Assembly (NCBI GenBank): GCA_900095165.1
Contig: LT606947.1
Span: forward strand, 124,001-188,000
Reading direction: 5' to 3'
Source of the DNA: Polynucleobacter necessarius
Lineage (GTDB): Bacteria; Pseudomonadota; Gammaproteobacteria; Burkholderiales; Burkholderiaceae
Length of the DNA stretch: 64,000 bases
A program made the position numbers and the translations under genes. This document shows, one piece after another, positions 55,695-64,000 of this stretch (position 1 is its first letter; every line of letters starts with the position of its first letter). A model generated the notes under the pieces. That model worked only from the letters and a program-made list of their open reading frames with translations, searched no databases and was not told where the DNA came from.

Positions 55695-56387
55695 TTGCAA
55701 AGATTTTTATCTATAGCCGCAACAATCCTCATCAGTATTACCCTCTGTTCTTTTTCAAGTTCTGCGCTTGCTGAAGGTGACAGTGGTGCAGAACAGTTGC
55801 GTCAGTTTGTGCGCAACTCCAAAACTGCTGAGGGTGAGTTTGTGCAACAGCAGTTGCGCGCACCCAAGGCAAGTGAGCCCCAAGACAAAGGCTTAAAAGT
55901 AATTCGCCAAACTCAGGGACGTTTTGTGTTTCAGCGTCCTGGCCGATTTATCTGGGATACGCAAAAACCGTACGAGCAAAAATTGATTGCCGATGGTAAG
56001 CAACTCATTTTGTGGGACAAGGATTTAAATCAAGCAACTCTCAGACCAGCTGGTCAGGCTTTAGCTGCTACTCCGGCCGCTATCCTATTTGGTGAGACTT
56101 CGCTAGATCAGCATTTTGATTTGGTGGAGGGCGAAGATCGTCTCGGTATGAAATGGGTTGCTCTTGTGCCCAAGAAAAACCCCAATGCAAAAAATGGCAA
56201 TGACTTGCCGTATACCAAGATCTTCGTAGGAATGTCTAATGACCTCCCAAAAGCCTTAGAGATCATAGATGGCTTGGGTAGTGTGGTGTTGGTCACTCTG
56301 GATAAGATCCAGCTCAATGTGAGACTGCCTGCCAATCGCTTTACTTTTGTTCCGCCCGCCGGAGCAGAAGTCTCGCGCTTAAACTAG
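55695..56387 (+). CDS. lolA: outer-membrane lipoprotein carrier protein
   Basis: A periplasmic chaperone of about 230 residues that moves lipoproteins to LolB. A TTG start at 55695, with AAGG eight bases before it, gives a clean signal peptide (hydrophobic about 7-22, ending SSALA). Mature landmarks: GEFVQQQLRAP, QGRFVFQRPGRFIWDTQKPYEQ, VPKKNPN. An open frame extends upstream into ftsK, but it is not protein-like. It is located between ftsK and serS, the common order ftsK-lolA in proteobacteria. Confidence 0.88.
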   Translation: MQRFLSIAATILISITLCSFSSSALAEGDSGAEQLRQFVRNSKTAEGEFVQQQLRAPKASEPQDKGLKVIRQTQGRFVFQRPGRFIWDTQKPYEQKLIADGKQLILWDKDLNQATLRPAGQALAATPAAILFGETSLDQHFDLVEGEDRLGMKWVALVPKKNPNAKNGNDLPYTKIFVGMSNDLPKALEIIDGLGSVVLVTLDKIQLNVRLPANRFTFVPPAGAEVSRLN

Positions 56388-56415
56388 AGCTACAGCAGCA
56401 CTCATTACACCCTAA

Positions 56416-57741
<1,326 letters not shown>

Positions 57742-58164
57742 CTAAATTAGTACAGCCTGAATTTTTAGATTGCCCGCATTTTTGGCCAAAACCTTATCAA
57801 GAGTAACTAGGGATTTGAATTTAAGCTGCCTTGCTACGGCAAGGTGAAGGGCATCGCCGGCTCTCAGGTTTGATTTGCTATCAACTACTAAAATTCCAGC
57901 TGAATAATAAGCTTTGCTTTCGATCGATAAGAGTTCGATATCGTTTTGACAGAGGGCATCAAATTTTTTCCAGGCTTCTCGACTTTGCTTTTCAGTTATT
58001 TGGCTAGTTCTGACCTTAAGGCTAAGTGCACTAGAGAATTCGGTAAATGCCCAGGTTGAGGAGATCAACTTTGCTGAGCTGTTTGTGTACCATTTGGCAA
58101 CATCATCGCTCTTTTGCTCTTTTGTGCACAAGGCTACAAAAACGCTTGTATCAACATAAATCAT
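57742..58164 (-). CDS. vapC: VapC-type PIN-domain toxin ribonuclease
   Basis: A 140-residue PIN-domain RNase. The acidic metal site is complete: Asp5 (YVDTSV), Glu42 (FTEFSSAL), Asp104 (RAGDALHLA) and Asp123 (TLDK). Relatives cut initiator tRNA or rRNA and stall growth. Its ATG overlaps the antitoxin stop by one base. Its stop lies directly against the serS stop, leaving no spacer between the converging genes. It looks intact and functional. Confidence 0.9.
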   Translation of the reverse strand: MIYVDTSVFVALCTKEQKSDDVAKWYTNSSAKLISSTWAFTEFSSALSLKVRTSQITEKQSREAWKKFDALCQNDIELLSIESKAYYSAGILVVDSKSNLRAGDALHLAVARQLKFKSLVTLDKVLAKNAGNLKIQAVLI

Positions 58165-58409
58165 TAATAGCGTGCCCCTGAGCGAACTTCATCCATTACC
58201 GATTTGCCCATCTTCAATGTGTCCCTGAATGCTTTAAGTTGTGCTGCAATTATTTTGCGATCCAATTTCTGTGGCCTAATAATTAATGAGCCATCTTTTG
58301 ATAGGGTTGCCTCAACCTTATCCCCGTTTTTGAGTTGAATTTGCTTAATTAACGCTGCAGGTATGCGCAAAGCCAGGCTATTTCCCCATTTCGATATTTG
58401 GATATTCAA
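58164..58409 (-). CDS. vapB: VapB antitoxin, AbrB/MazE fold
   Basis: An 81-residue antitoxin starting at TTG 58409 with AAAGGA seven bases upstream. The N-terminal IQISKWGNSLALRIPAALI is a SpoVT/AbrB-type DNA-binding fold, and the basic C-terminal half would bind VapC. A longer open frame starts inside the operator palindrome and is unlikely to be used. It should repress its own promoter at the 34-bp palindrome just upstream. Confidence 0.88.
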   Translation of the reverse strand: MNIQISKWGNSLALRIPAALIKQIQLKNGDKVEATLSKDGSLIIRPQKLDRKIIAAQLKAFRDTLKMGKSVMDEVRSGARY

Positions 58410-58423
58410 GAGTGAATCCTTTC

Positions 58424-58457
58424 TAATATAGATATACATTAATGTATATCTATATTA
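58424..58457. promoter_or_regulatory. 34-bp perfect palindrome, vapBC operator
   Basis: Bases 58424-58440 are the exact reverse complement of 58441-58457. The AT-rich repeat contains ATATAGATATACATT and its mirror. It ends 14 bases before the vapB start codon and overlaps the region where the promoter must lie, as expected for an autoregulated toxin-antitoxin operator. Confidence 0.8.
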
Positions 58458-58547
58458 ATGTACTCCATCACTTATGTCCACTAAACTTCAAAGGCATTAT
58501 TGGCCACAGGGGTTTATGTGTTGGTGGCTATAATCAACAATCGGTTC

Positions 58548-58637
58548 GGAGAGGTGGCAGAGTGGCCGAATGTATTTGACTCGAAATCAAGCGTAGGGTC
58601 AAACCTACCGTGGGTTCGAATCCCACTCTCTCCGCCA
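58548..58637 (+). tRNA. tRNA-Ser (anticodon CGA)
   Basis: A 90-base gene. The acceptor stem GGAGAGG pairs with TCTCTCC (one G-T pair). The anticodon stem TTTGA/TCAAG encloses CTCGAAA, with anticodon CGA for codon UCG. It has a long variable arm typical of class II tRNAs, a T loop in GGGTTCGAATCCC, discriminator G and an encoded CCA (58635-58637). TATAAT at 58529-58534 is a likely -10 box. Confidence 0.95.
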
Positions 58638-58646
58638 ATCTTTCAG

Positions 58647-59324
58647 TTAATTAAATACGATTAATCCTGAAACCATGTTGATAGTCATGGCGAGTAGGGT
58701 GGCATTGAAAATAAATGCCGTGATGCCTTGAATCATGACTAAGAAACGCATTCTAGAGCTTGCGATATTGACATCAGCTGTTTGGCAGGTCATACCAATT
58801 ACCATGGAAAAGTATAGAAAGTCGACATAGGTAGGCTTTAGTTTTTTGGGGAAGATCAGGGGTACCGCTTGGAACTTTGCAAACTCCTGGTAGTAGACAA
58901 ATGCATAGTGCAAAGAAAAGGCGGTATGTATGAGAAGTCAGGAAGTGGCGTAAGTGGCTAGTACAATTCCAATACGATGCCCTGCATCAGAAGAGGGCGC
59001 TATGTTGACGCTAGCAAGAATCATCACAATGGCTACTAAGCTAGCAATGGCTGCCAATACCGTGATTAATAAGATGATGGCCGCACCATCATCTTCTTTT
59101 TTCGCTAGTCCGATAATATTTTCTTCGATTGAAAAATACATCATGAAATAGGTTAGCGTTAGATAGAGGCTTCCTGCAATAATCCACGAAGTTGCTAAAC
59201 GTATAGTGATGGGGGTGGCCGCTGACATCAGGAAGAGTCCTGCTAATCCAGCGAGACAGATGATGCAAAGTCGGAGAGTGGCGCTAATATGATGCCAGTG
59301 TTGTGTCCAATGGGTTGATTTCAT
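58647..59324 (-). pseudogene. DUF1345 membrane protein with an in-frame TGA
   Basis: A 225-codon inner-membrane protein with about five hydrophobic segments and the DUF1345 core (HYAFVYYQEF, DFLYFSMVIGMTCQTADVNI, MRFLVMIQGITAFIFNATLLA). The frame is continuous but interrupted by TGA at 58938-58940, where DUF1345 proteins have Trp (TSWLLIHTAFSLHYA). Nothing else looks damaged. The function of the family is unknown. Confidence 0.75.
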
Positions 59325-59365
59325 GGATTTAAGTATGCATTGAGAAACTATTTAGGGAGTGGGTC

Positions 59366-59524
59366 TTGCGCAAAAATATTCGGAGTTGGAGTCTATTGGC
59401 TAGTACCTTATTGATTATTGTTGCCTGCTTTGTTGCTTATTGGCTGACAAGGCCCACCGAATCAGATATATCAATGCTCAGGGAGATATTTTGCTCGCCA
59501 CTGCTGGCGCAGGTGAGCGCTTAA
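59366..59524 (+). CDS. possible small single-helix membrane peptide
   Basis: A 52-codon frame starting at TTG 59366, with GGGAG about eight bases upstream. It encodes a basic N-terminus (RKNIRSW), a hydrophobic helix (LLASTLLIIVACFVAYWL) and a short tail that ends at the stop of the converging ABC gene. It may be a signal-anchor fragment of a lost gene rather than a real peptide: another frame continues as INAQGDILLATAGAGERLIA, which looks protein-like. I cannot name it. Confidence 0.3.
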   Translation: MRKNIRSWSLLASTLLIIVACFVAYWLTRPTESDISMLREIFCSPLLAQVSA

Positions 59525-60591
59525 TTGCCAAAAGTCACCACGTGATCAGCCACTAAGTGAATGCCAATCTTTTCACCAATTGCATGATCATGATGACTGG
59601 GTACAAAAGCAAAAATCTCAGTGCCGGATGCTAACTTGAGGGTATACAAGAAGTCAGCACCCCTGAATGTCTTCCGAACAACCTCTGCCAGCAAGGTGCT
59701 GTGGTCATCATGTTGAATATCATCGGCGCGTAAGAGTACATCAATTTTTTTGCCTAACTCCTTGCTGCGGTCTTCTTCTAGATCAAGTTCGCCCAATTCG
59801 ATCTTCACTTTGTTATTGGCTTGCACGGTGCCTTTGACAAGTACCCCGCGACCAATAAAGTCGGCGACATAGCGATTAACCGGTTTGTGATAGAGCTCAT
59901 AAGGAATATCCCATTGAACTACCCTGCCCTCAGACATCACACCAATCTTGTCGGCAATTGCAAATGCCTCGTATTGATCATGGGTCACCAGCAGAGCGGT
60001 AATGTTATTTTCCTTGAGAATTTCTCGAGTCTCGCCTGCAAGACGTTCCCTGAGCTCAATATCTAAACTAGAGAAGGGCTCATCCAGCAAAATTAAGTCG
60101 GGTTCTGGAGCCATCGCCCTTGCTAATGCCACACGTTGTTGTTGGCCGCCGCTTAATTCATGAGGGTAGGCATCAGCCTTATCTGAAAGTGAGACTCTTT
60201 CAAGCCACTCCATAGCTACCGAGAATCTTTGGTTGCTTGGCAGGCACTGCAATCCGAATGCAATATTTTCTAAAACATTTAGATGGGGGAAGAGGGCGAA
60301 GTCTTGAAAGACCATACCTACTTTTCTTTGATTTGCTGGGATATGGGTAGAGCTAGAACTCACAACCTGATTTCGCAGAAGAATATCGCCCGCTTTCACT
60401 GGCTCAAACCCACAGATCGCCCTAAGAACCGTGGACTTTCCACAGCCCGAGGAGCCCAATAGGCATCCAATCTCACCTTGGGCAAGATCAAGATTAAGGT
60501 CTTTGACGGCTGTTACACGTCCTTGACCGTCCCGACTGAGGTAGTCAATTTCCAGTTGTTTGATAGAAAGCAGTGTGTGAGCGGAGTTCAT
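59521..60591 (-). CDS. fbpC: ferric-iron ABC transporter ATP-binding protein
   Basis: A 356-residue ABC ATPase of the FbpC/PotA class. Walker A LLGSSGCGKSTVLRAICGFE, Q-loop MVFQDFALFPHLNV, signature ELSGGQQQRVALARAMAP, and Walker B LILLDEPFSSLD are intact; a C-terminal TOBE-like regulatory domain starts near 265. It is transcribed away from the permease gene, so the three-part importer is split over two divergent transcripts. Iron specificity is inferred from the neighbouring binding protein. Confidence 0.88.
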   Translation of the reverse strand: MNSAHTLLSIKQLEIDYLSRDGQGRVTAVKDLNLDLAQGEIGCLLGSSGCGKSTVLRAICGFEPVKAGDILLRNQVVSSSSTHIPANQRKVGMVFQDFALFPHLNVLENIAFGLQCLPSNQRFSVAMEWLERVSLSDKADAYPHELSGGQQQRVALARAMAPEPDLILLDEPFSSLDIELRERLAGETREILKENNITALLVTHDQYEAFAIADKIGVMSEGRVVQWDIPYELYHKPVNRYVADFIGRGVLVKGTVQANNKVKIELGELDLEEDRSKELGKKIDVLLRADDIQHDDHSTLLAEVVRKTFRGADFLYTLKLASGTEIFAFVPSHHDHAIGEKIGIHLVADHVVTFGN

Positions 60592-60659
60592 CCCTATAAT
60601 TTTCTCATCAATGCTAGTGGTTTAATGCATAGCTAGAGTCTAAACGGATTGTGAATCTG

Positions 60660-62216
60660 ATGAATCGTATTGTGGTGCCGATTGCCTTGTTGTTATTTTT
60701 GCCCTTATTTGGCTTGACAGCGCCATTCTTATTTCCTGGAAACGATCTATTAGCTAGCGGTACCCTCAGTCACTTATGGCACTTTGTCTTGGGTGGATAT
60801 ATTGCCTCGACCTTGATGCTCATTCTTGGGGTTGGGGTAGGGGTATTTATCCTGGGAGTAGGTAATGCTTGGATTATTGCTAGTTATGATTTCCCGGGTA
60901 AAAAAATATTTGAGTGGGCATTGATTTTGCCTTTAGCAGTTCCCGCCTATGTTATGGCTTATTTGTTTGTAGATCTTCTGCAATTTTCAGGGCCGATACA
61001 GAGCACACTTCGTACGGTATTGGGAATGGACGCGCTATGGTTCTTTCCGGATCCACGCTCTTTGAGCGGAGCTATTTGGTCTTTCTCCTTCTGCCTCTTT
61101 CCTTATGTTTATCTCATTACGCGCACTGCATTTTTAGAGCGCAGCGGCCGATTAATTGAGGTTTCAGAAACGCTTGGCTATAGCCCTCTTCAGGGATTCA
61201 TGAAATTGGTATTGCCCATGGCAAGACCAGCTATCTTCGCTGGTATGGCTTTGGCGCTCATGGAGGTCTTGGCGGATTTTGGCGCAGTGTCTTACTTTGG
61301 TGTACAGACCTTTGCAACAGGCATTTTTAAAGCTTGGCTTTCCTTTGGTGACCGTGTAGCGGCTGTGCAACTTGCCTTAGGTCTCTTGAGTTTTGTGTTG
61401 CTCATCTTTTTTATTGAGCAAAGTAGTCGCTCAAAATTACGTTATGCCTCTTCATCACGGGGTAAGCCATTAGCAAAGGCTCTACAAGGCAAGAAGGCTT
61501 TTTTTGCATTTATATTTTGTGGCATGACGCTTTTGTGTGGCTTCCTGCTCCCAGCATTTGCACTTCTACAGTTATTTTTAAAACAGGGTTTGACAGTTGA
61601 TATTCGCTATCTTGATTGGTTATGTAACTCTCTATCTGTGTCGATACTTACCGCGGTAATTTCTGTTGCCCTCGCAGTATTTTTTGCTTATTCAGTGAGA
61701 ATGAACGCACGTTTAAGTTGGGTTAATCGATTGCTCGGTTTTGGTTATGCATTGCCGGGTGCAGTGCTAGCTATCGGCATTCTTTCCTTTTTAGAGCTCT
61801 TCCAGCTTGCGTGGTGGATGTCCGCGAGCATACTAGTGCTGGTTTACGCATATTTGGTCCGCTTTCTTTCTTCTAGCTTGCAAAGTGTCGAAGCAGGGCT
61901 GGCGCGCATCACGCCATCCATGGATGCCTCGGCAGCGCTGCTTGGACTTTCTAGGGTACAGATTCTGAAACGAGTTCACGTACCTTTGTTAAGGCGCAGT
62001 CTGATTACTGCTGGCTTGTTTGTCTTTGTAGATGTGATGAAGGAGTTGCCAGCAACGCTCCTATTGCGCCCCTTTAACTTCGATACTCTGGCCGTAGCTG
62101 CTTACCAGCTTGCCGCCGATGAGCGTCTGGCCGAACTGGCTTTGCCATCCTTAACCATTGTTTTGGTTGGTCTTTTCCCGGTTTTAGTGCTTTCCAGGGT
62201 GATTTCTAAATCTTAA
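60660..62216 (+). CDS. fbpB: ferric-iron ABC transporter permease (double-length)
   Basis: A 518-residue inner-membrane permease with two fused MetI-like domains (about 12 helices). EAA-type loops are visible as EVSETLGYSPLQGFMKLVLP (near residue 180) and MDASAALLGLSRVQILKRVH (near 420), matching FbpB/SfuB. ATG 60660 is chosen; GTG 60651 is an alternative three codons earlier. It works with the ATPase on the other strand and the receptor downstream. Confidence 0.87.
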   Translation: MNRIVVPIALLLFLPLFGLTAPFLFPGNDLLASGTLSHLWHFVLGGYIASTLMLILGVGVGVFILGVGNAWIIASYDFPGKKIFEWALILPLAVPAYVMAYLFVDLLQFSGPIQSTLRTVLGMDALWFFPDPRSLSGAIWSFSFCLFPYVYLITRTAFLERSGRLIEVSETLGYSPLQGFMKLVLPMARPAIFAGMALALMEVLADFGAVSYFGVQTFATGIFKAWLSFGDRVAAVQLALGLLSFVLLIFFIEQSSRSKLRYASSSRGKPLAKALQGKKAFFAFIFCGMTLLCGFLLPAFALLQLFLKQGLTVDIRYLDWLCNSLSVSILTAVISVALAVFFAYSVRMNARLSWVNRLLGFGYALPGAVLAIGILSFLELFQLAWWMSASILVLVYAYLVRFLSSSLQSVEAGLARITPSMDASAALLGLSRVQILKRVHVPLLRRSLITAGLFVFVDVMKELPATLLLRPFNFDTLAVAAYQLAADERLAELALPSLTIVLVGLFPVLVLSRVISKS

Positions 62217-62259
62217 TTGATAATCATTCATATTTGTGATACATTGGATTTATTCCAAT
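62214..62259 (+). promoter_or_regulatory. fbpA promoter with Fur-box-like sequence and leader hairpin
   Basis: TTGATA (62217-62222), a 17-base spacer and TACATT (62240-62245) form a good sigma-70 promoter. The segment TGATAATCATT (62218-62228) matches the inner part of the Fur consensus and overlaps the -35 region. A perfect ATTGGA/TCCAAT hairpin (62243-62259) follows. This fits iron-repressed expression of the binding protein. Confidence 0.55.
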
Positions 62260-62278
62260 ACTGATCGCAAATACAGCA

Positions 62279-63334
62279 ATGACAATCCTATCAATACGTA
62301 AACTTTTAGCCCTAGTCACATTAGTTTTGAGCAGCCTTATGGTTTTACCTTTACATGCTCAAGAGGCTAAAGAGTTGAATCTCTATTCGGCTCGTCACTA
62401 TCAAACTGATGAGGCGCTCTATAGTGATTTCACAAAAAAAACAGGCATCAAAATTAATCGCATCGAGGCGGATGACAATGCGCTAGCGGAGAGACTCAAA
62501 AGCGAGGGCACTAATAGTCCGGCGGATGTAATTTTGATGGTGGATGCAGCACGCTTATGGCGCGCACAAATTGATGGTTTTTTTAAACCAATTCATTCAA
62601 AGTACTTGGAGACTCGTGTCCCAGTCAACTTGCGCTCCAAGACGGATGCGGACGGATCAACTTGGTTTGGCTTTTCAACTAGAGCTCGTCTGGTTGTCTA
62701 TAACAAAGCCAAAGTAAACCCGCACGACGTCGATACGTATGAGAAGCTTGCCGAGCCAGTAAATAAAGACAAGGTGTGCACGCGCTCAGGTGCTCATCCA
62801 TATATGTTGTCGTTGATTGGAGCCATGATAGAGCGTCGCGGAGAGGCTGCTACAGAAGAGTGGGCCAAGGGAATGGTGGCAAATATGGCGCGCCCTCCAA
62901 GGGGTGGCGATACCGACCAGATCAAGGCGGTTGCATCGGGTGAGTGTGGCGTTGCCTTAACGAATTCTTATTACCTAGTAAGATTCTTACGTTCAACGAA
63001 GCCGGAAGATCAAGCCATCGTTTCTAAGATGGGGTTTGTTTGGCCTAATCAGCAGACAACAGGTACACATATCAATATTGCAGGTGGTGGCGTCGCTAAG
63101 AATGCACCACACTCCCAGGCTGCCATTCAGTTTCTCGAATACTTAGCTAGCGATTCTGCGCAAGAATATTTTGCTAACGGTAATAACGAATGGCCTGTAG
63201 TTAAGTCTGTAAAGATTGATAACGAGGGGCTAAAAATGTTGGGATCATTTAAGGCGGAAAATATTTCTGTTGCAGCGATTGGTAAGAACCAAATTGCCGC
63301 ACAAAGATTGCTCGATCGAGTTGTCTATAAGTGA
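62279..63334 (+). CDS. fbpA: ferric-iron periplasmic binding protein
   Basis: A 351-residue class II periplasmic receptor for Fe3+. A signal peptide (ending LPLHA near residue 27) is followed by ELNLYSARHYQTDEALYSDF and the C-terminal GTHINIAGGGVAKNAPHSQAA. Paired tyrosines near GVALTNSYYLVRFL are the expected iron ligands in this family. The frame is intact and it ends in TGA. The upstream Fur-like box supports an iron role. Confidence 0.9.
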   Translation: MTILSIRKLLALVTLVLSSLMVLPLHAQEAKELNLYSARHYQTDEALYSDFTKKTGIKINRIEADDNALAERLKSEGTNSPADVILMVDAARLWRAQIDGFFKPIHSKYLETRVPVNLRSKTDADGSTWFGFSTRARLVVYNKAKVNPHDVDTYEKLAEPVNKDKVCTRSGAHPYMLSLIGAMIERRGEAATEEWAKGMVANMARPPRGGDTDQIKAVASGECGVALTNSYYLVRFLRSTKPEDQAIVSKMGFVWPNQQTTGTHINIAGGGVAKNAPHSQAAIQFLEYLASDSAQEYFANGNNEWPVVKSVKIDNEGLKMLGSFKAENISVAAIGKNQIAAQRLLDRVVYK

Positions 63335-63353
63335 AATATATTAGGGAAAACCC

Positions 63354-63382
63354 TTGACTTTTAGGGGATTTTCGTTTACATT
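63354..63382 (+). promoter_or_regulatory. strong sigma-70-type promoter for a noncoding transcript
   Basis: TTGACT at 63354-63359, a 17-base spacer and TACATT at 63377-63382 predict a start near 63389. There is no open reading frame for about 280 bases downstream. Confidence 0.65.
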
Positions 63383-63388
63383 AATACT

Positions 63389-63592
63389 TCCCTGAGAGTT
63401 GGCTCTCAGCATAAGAAGCGTACGGACTAGAGTTTTACCGCAGTTGTGGAGACTGTCAGTGCGCTTCTTAGAAACATCTTCAAAAGCAGTAGCCAAGCCG
63501 CATCGGTGATCATCTGAAAATCAGAAATGAGCTACAGCAAATCAAAATATTTATAAAGAATTCAAAATAACAGCAGGGTCTCTGCTCGTTTT
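63389..63592 (+). ncRNA. unidentified structured small RNA candidate
   Basis: Downstream of a well-formed promoter is a 200-base stretch with no gene but several stems: CTGAGAG/CTCTCAG (63392-63409, four-base loop), AAGAAGCG/CGCTTCTT enclosing 63413-63469, GTAGC/GCTAC enclosing 63489-63535, and a final AGCAG/CTGCT hairpin (63572-63586) followed by CGTTTT as a weak terminator. I compared it by memory with 6S RNA, tmRNA, RNase P, SRP RNA and the TPP riboswitch and could not match it. It could also be a long leader of the lipoprotein gene at 63669. Confidence 0.5.
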
Positions 63593-63668
63593 CAATTTGT
63601 TCATCAGGCTTGCAAGCTCTAAAGGGTCGCTAGAATGGATCCATTCTTGAAAAGATTTGGATTTCCTT

Positions 63669-63938
63669 ATGAAAATCATCCTCAGCGCTTCAGTGTTTGC
63701 AGTCTCCATTGTTATGCTGGCTTGTGGAACACCGCAAAGTGAGTTTGGGATCTATCGCCAGTCTGATGGAACCATTGGGGTGCATGCCCCAAAATCAGCC
63801 AAGGATACTGAAACGCAAGCGGCCGCAGCAGAGGAGTGTAAAAAACTAGGAAAGCGAGGCGCCACTATTGTTGAAACTCGTAAAACAGTGAACGACCGCT
63901 TTCCTATGGCCTACATTTTTGTGTGCAATGCCTATTAA
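63669..63938 (+). CDS. small lipoprotein, unknown function
   Basis: An 89-residue protein starting at ATG 63669; a TTG four codons earlier is less likely. A lipoprotein signal (KIILSASVFAVSIVMLAC, lipobox MLAC with the Cys near 19) predicts membrane anchoring. The mature part is short and polar, with two further cysteines (AEECKKLGK and FVCNAY) that may form a disulfide. I do not recognise the family. Confidence 0.7.
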   Translation: MKIILSASVFAVSIVMLACGTPQSEFGIYRQSDGTIGVHAPKSAKDTETQAAAAEECKKLGKRGATIVETRKTVNDRFPMAYIFVCNAY

Positions 63939-64000
63939 TTCACGACTGCTCAGCTAAGCAACCATTTCTTAATGGATTTGTTTACACACATTGCATCCAA

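Noticed and set aside
63389..63592. 6S RNA or TPP riboswitch
   Set aside because: A CTGAGA-like string appears, but the other TPP riboswitch conserved blocks are missing. The central bubble pattern of 6S RNA could not be traced by eye.

Overview
The window looks like a chromosomal segment of a small-genome betaproteobacterium, most likely Polynucleobacter (Burkholderiaceae). This is inferred from moderate base composition, gene content and neighbourhoods (DUF3460-scpA-panC; paired cyanophycin synthetases with an ABC transporter and a DUF1854 gene; tctCBA; frc-oxc) and frequent TTG starts. No database search was possible. About 15 of roughly 65 genes are interrupted by frameshifts or in-frame TGA codons. 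Several of these also carry substitutions at conserved motif residues. This suggests a lineage in active gene decay, as known for the ciliate-symbiont branch of the genus, although assembly errors could explain some single-base indels.

Layout. 1-4355: oxalate module (oxc end, two formyl-CoA:oxalate CoA-transferases, a broken PAS gene, a broken formyl-tetrahydrofolate hydrolase-like gene). 4384-8105 (minus): metG, DUF3460, scpA, broken panC. 8235-12655: fdhD, dcd, an Orn/Lys/Arg decarboxylase and a YefM/YoeB toxin-antitoxin pair. 12670-18603: TRAP permease (large subunit broken), argH, hemC, hemD, broken ubiC. 18606-21769: DEAD-box helicase with a structured leader, and an aldehyde dehydrogenase with an in-frame TGA. 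21819-30931: msrA, broken pdxH, tcdA, amino-acid permease, alanine dehydrogenase, a GDT1-family transporter, pepN, fbp.

31035-38834 is a cyanophycin module: two synthetase genes, a hypothetical gene, an ABC exporter-type gene and DUF1854. All but the last are damaged. 39018-42193 is a tripartite tricarboxylate transporter operon with a lesion in all three genes. 42278-45875 is an intact putative copper-uptake cluster (DUF2946, TonB receptor, exported DsrE-like protein, PCuAC chaperone). 45970-57741 is mostly housekeeping: ilvD, a FixJ-type regulator, a RodZ-like protein, glnB, nadE, ppa, trxB, ftsK, lolA, serS. 57742-58637 holds a VapBC pair with a 34-bp perfect palindrome, then tRNA-Ser(CGA). 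After a damaged DUF1345 gene, 59521-63334 encodes a ferric-iron ABC transporter. A probable unidentified small RNA (about 63389-63592) and a small lipoprotein close the window.

The most unusual signals are: (i) seven in-frame TGA codons, at least five at expected tryptophans, with no in-frame TAA or TAG, although TGA also ends intact genes; (ii) decay concentrated in whole modules (cyanophycin, tricarboxylate uptake, part of the oxalate locus) and in three cofactor genes (panC, pdxH, ubiC); (iii) a three-hairpin leader that pairs the ribosome-binding site of the DEAD-box helicase mRNA; (iv) repeated promoter geometry consistent with leaderless mRNAs; and (v) the structured RNA candidate near the right edge.
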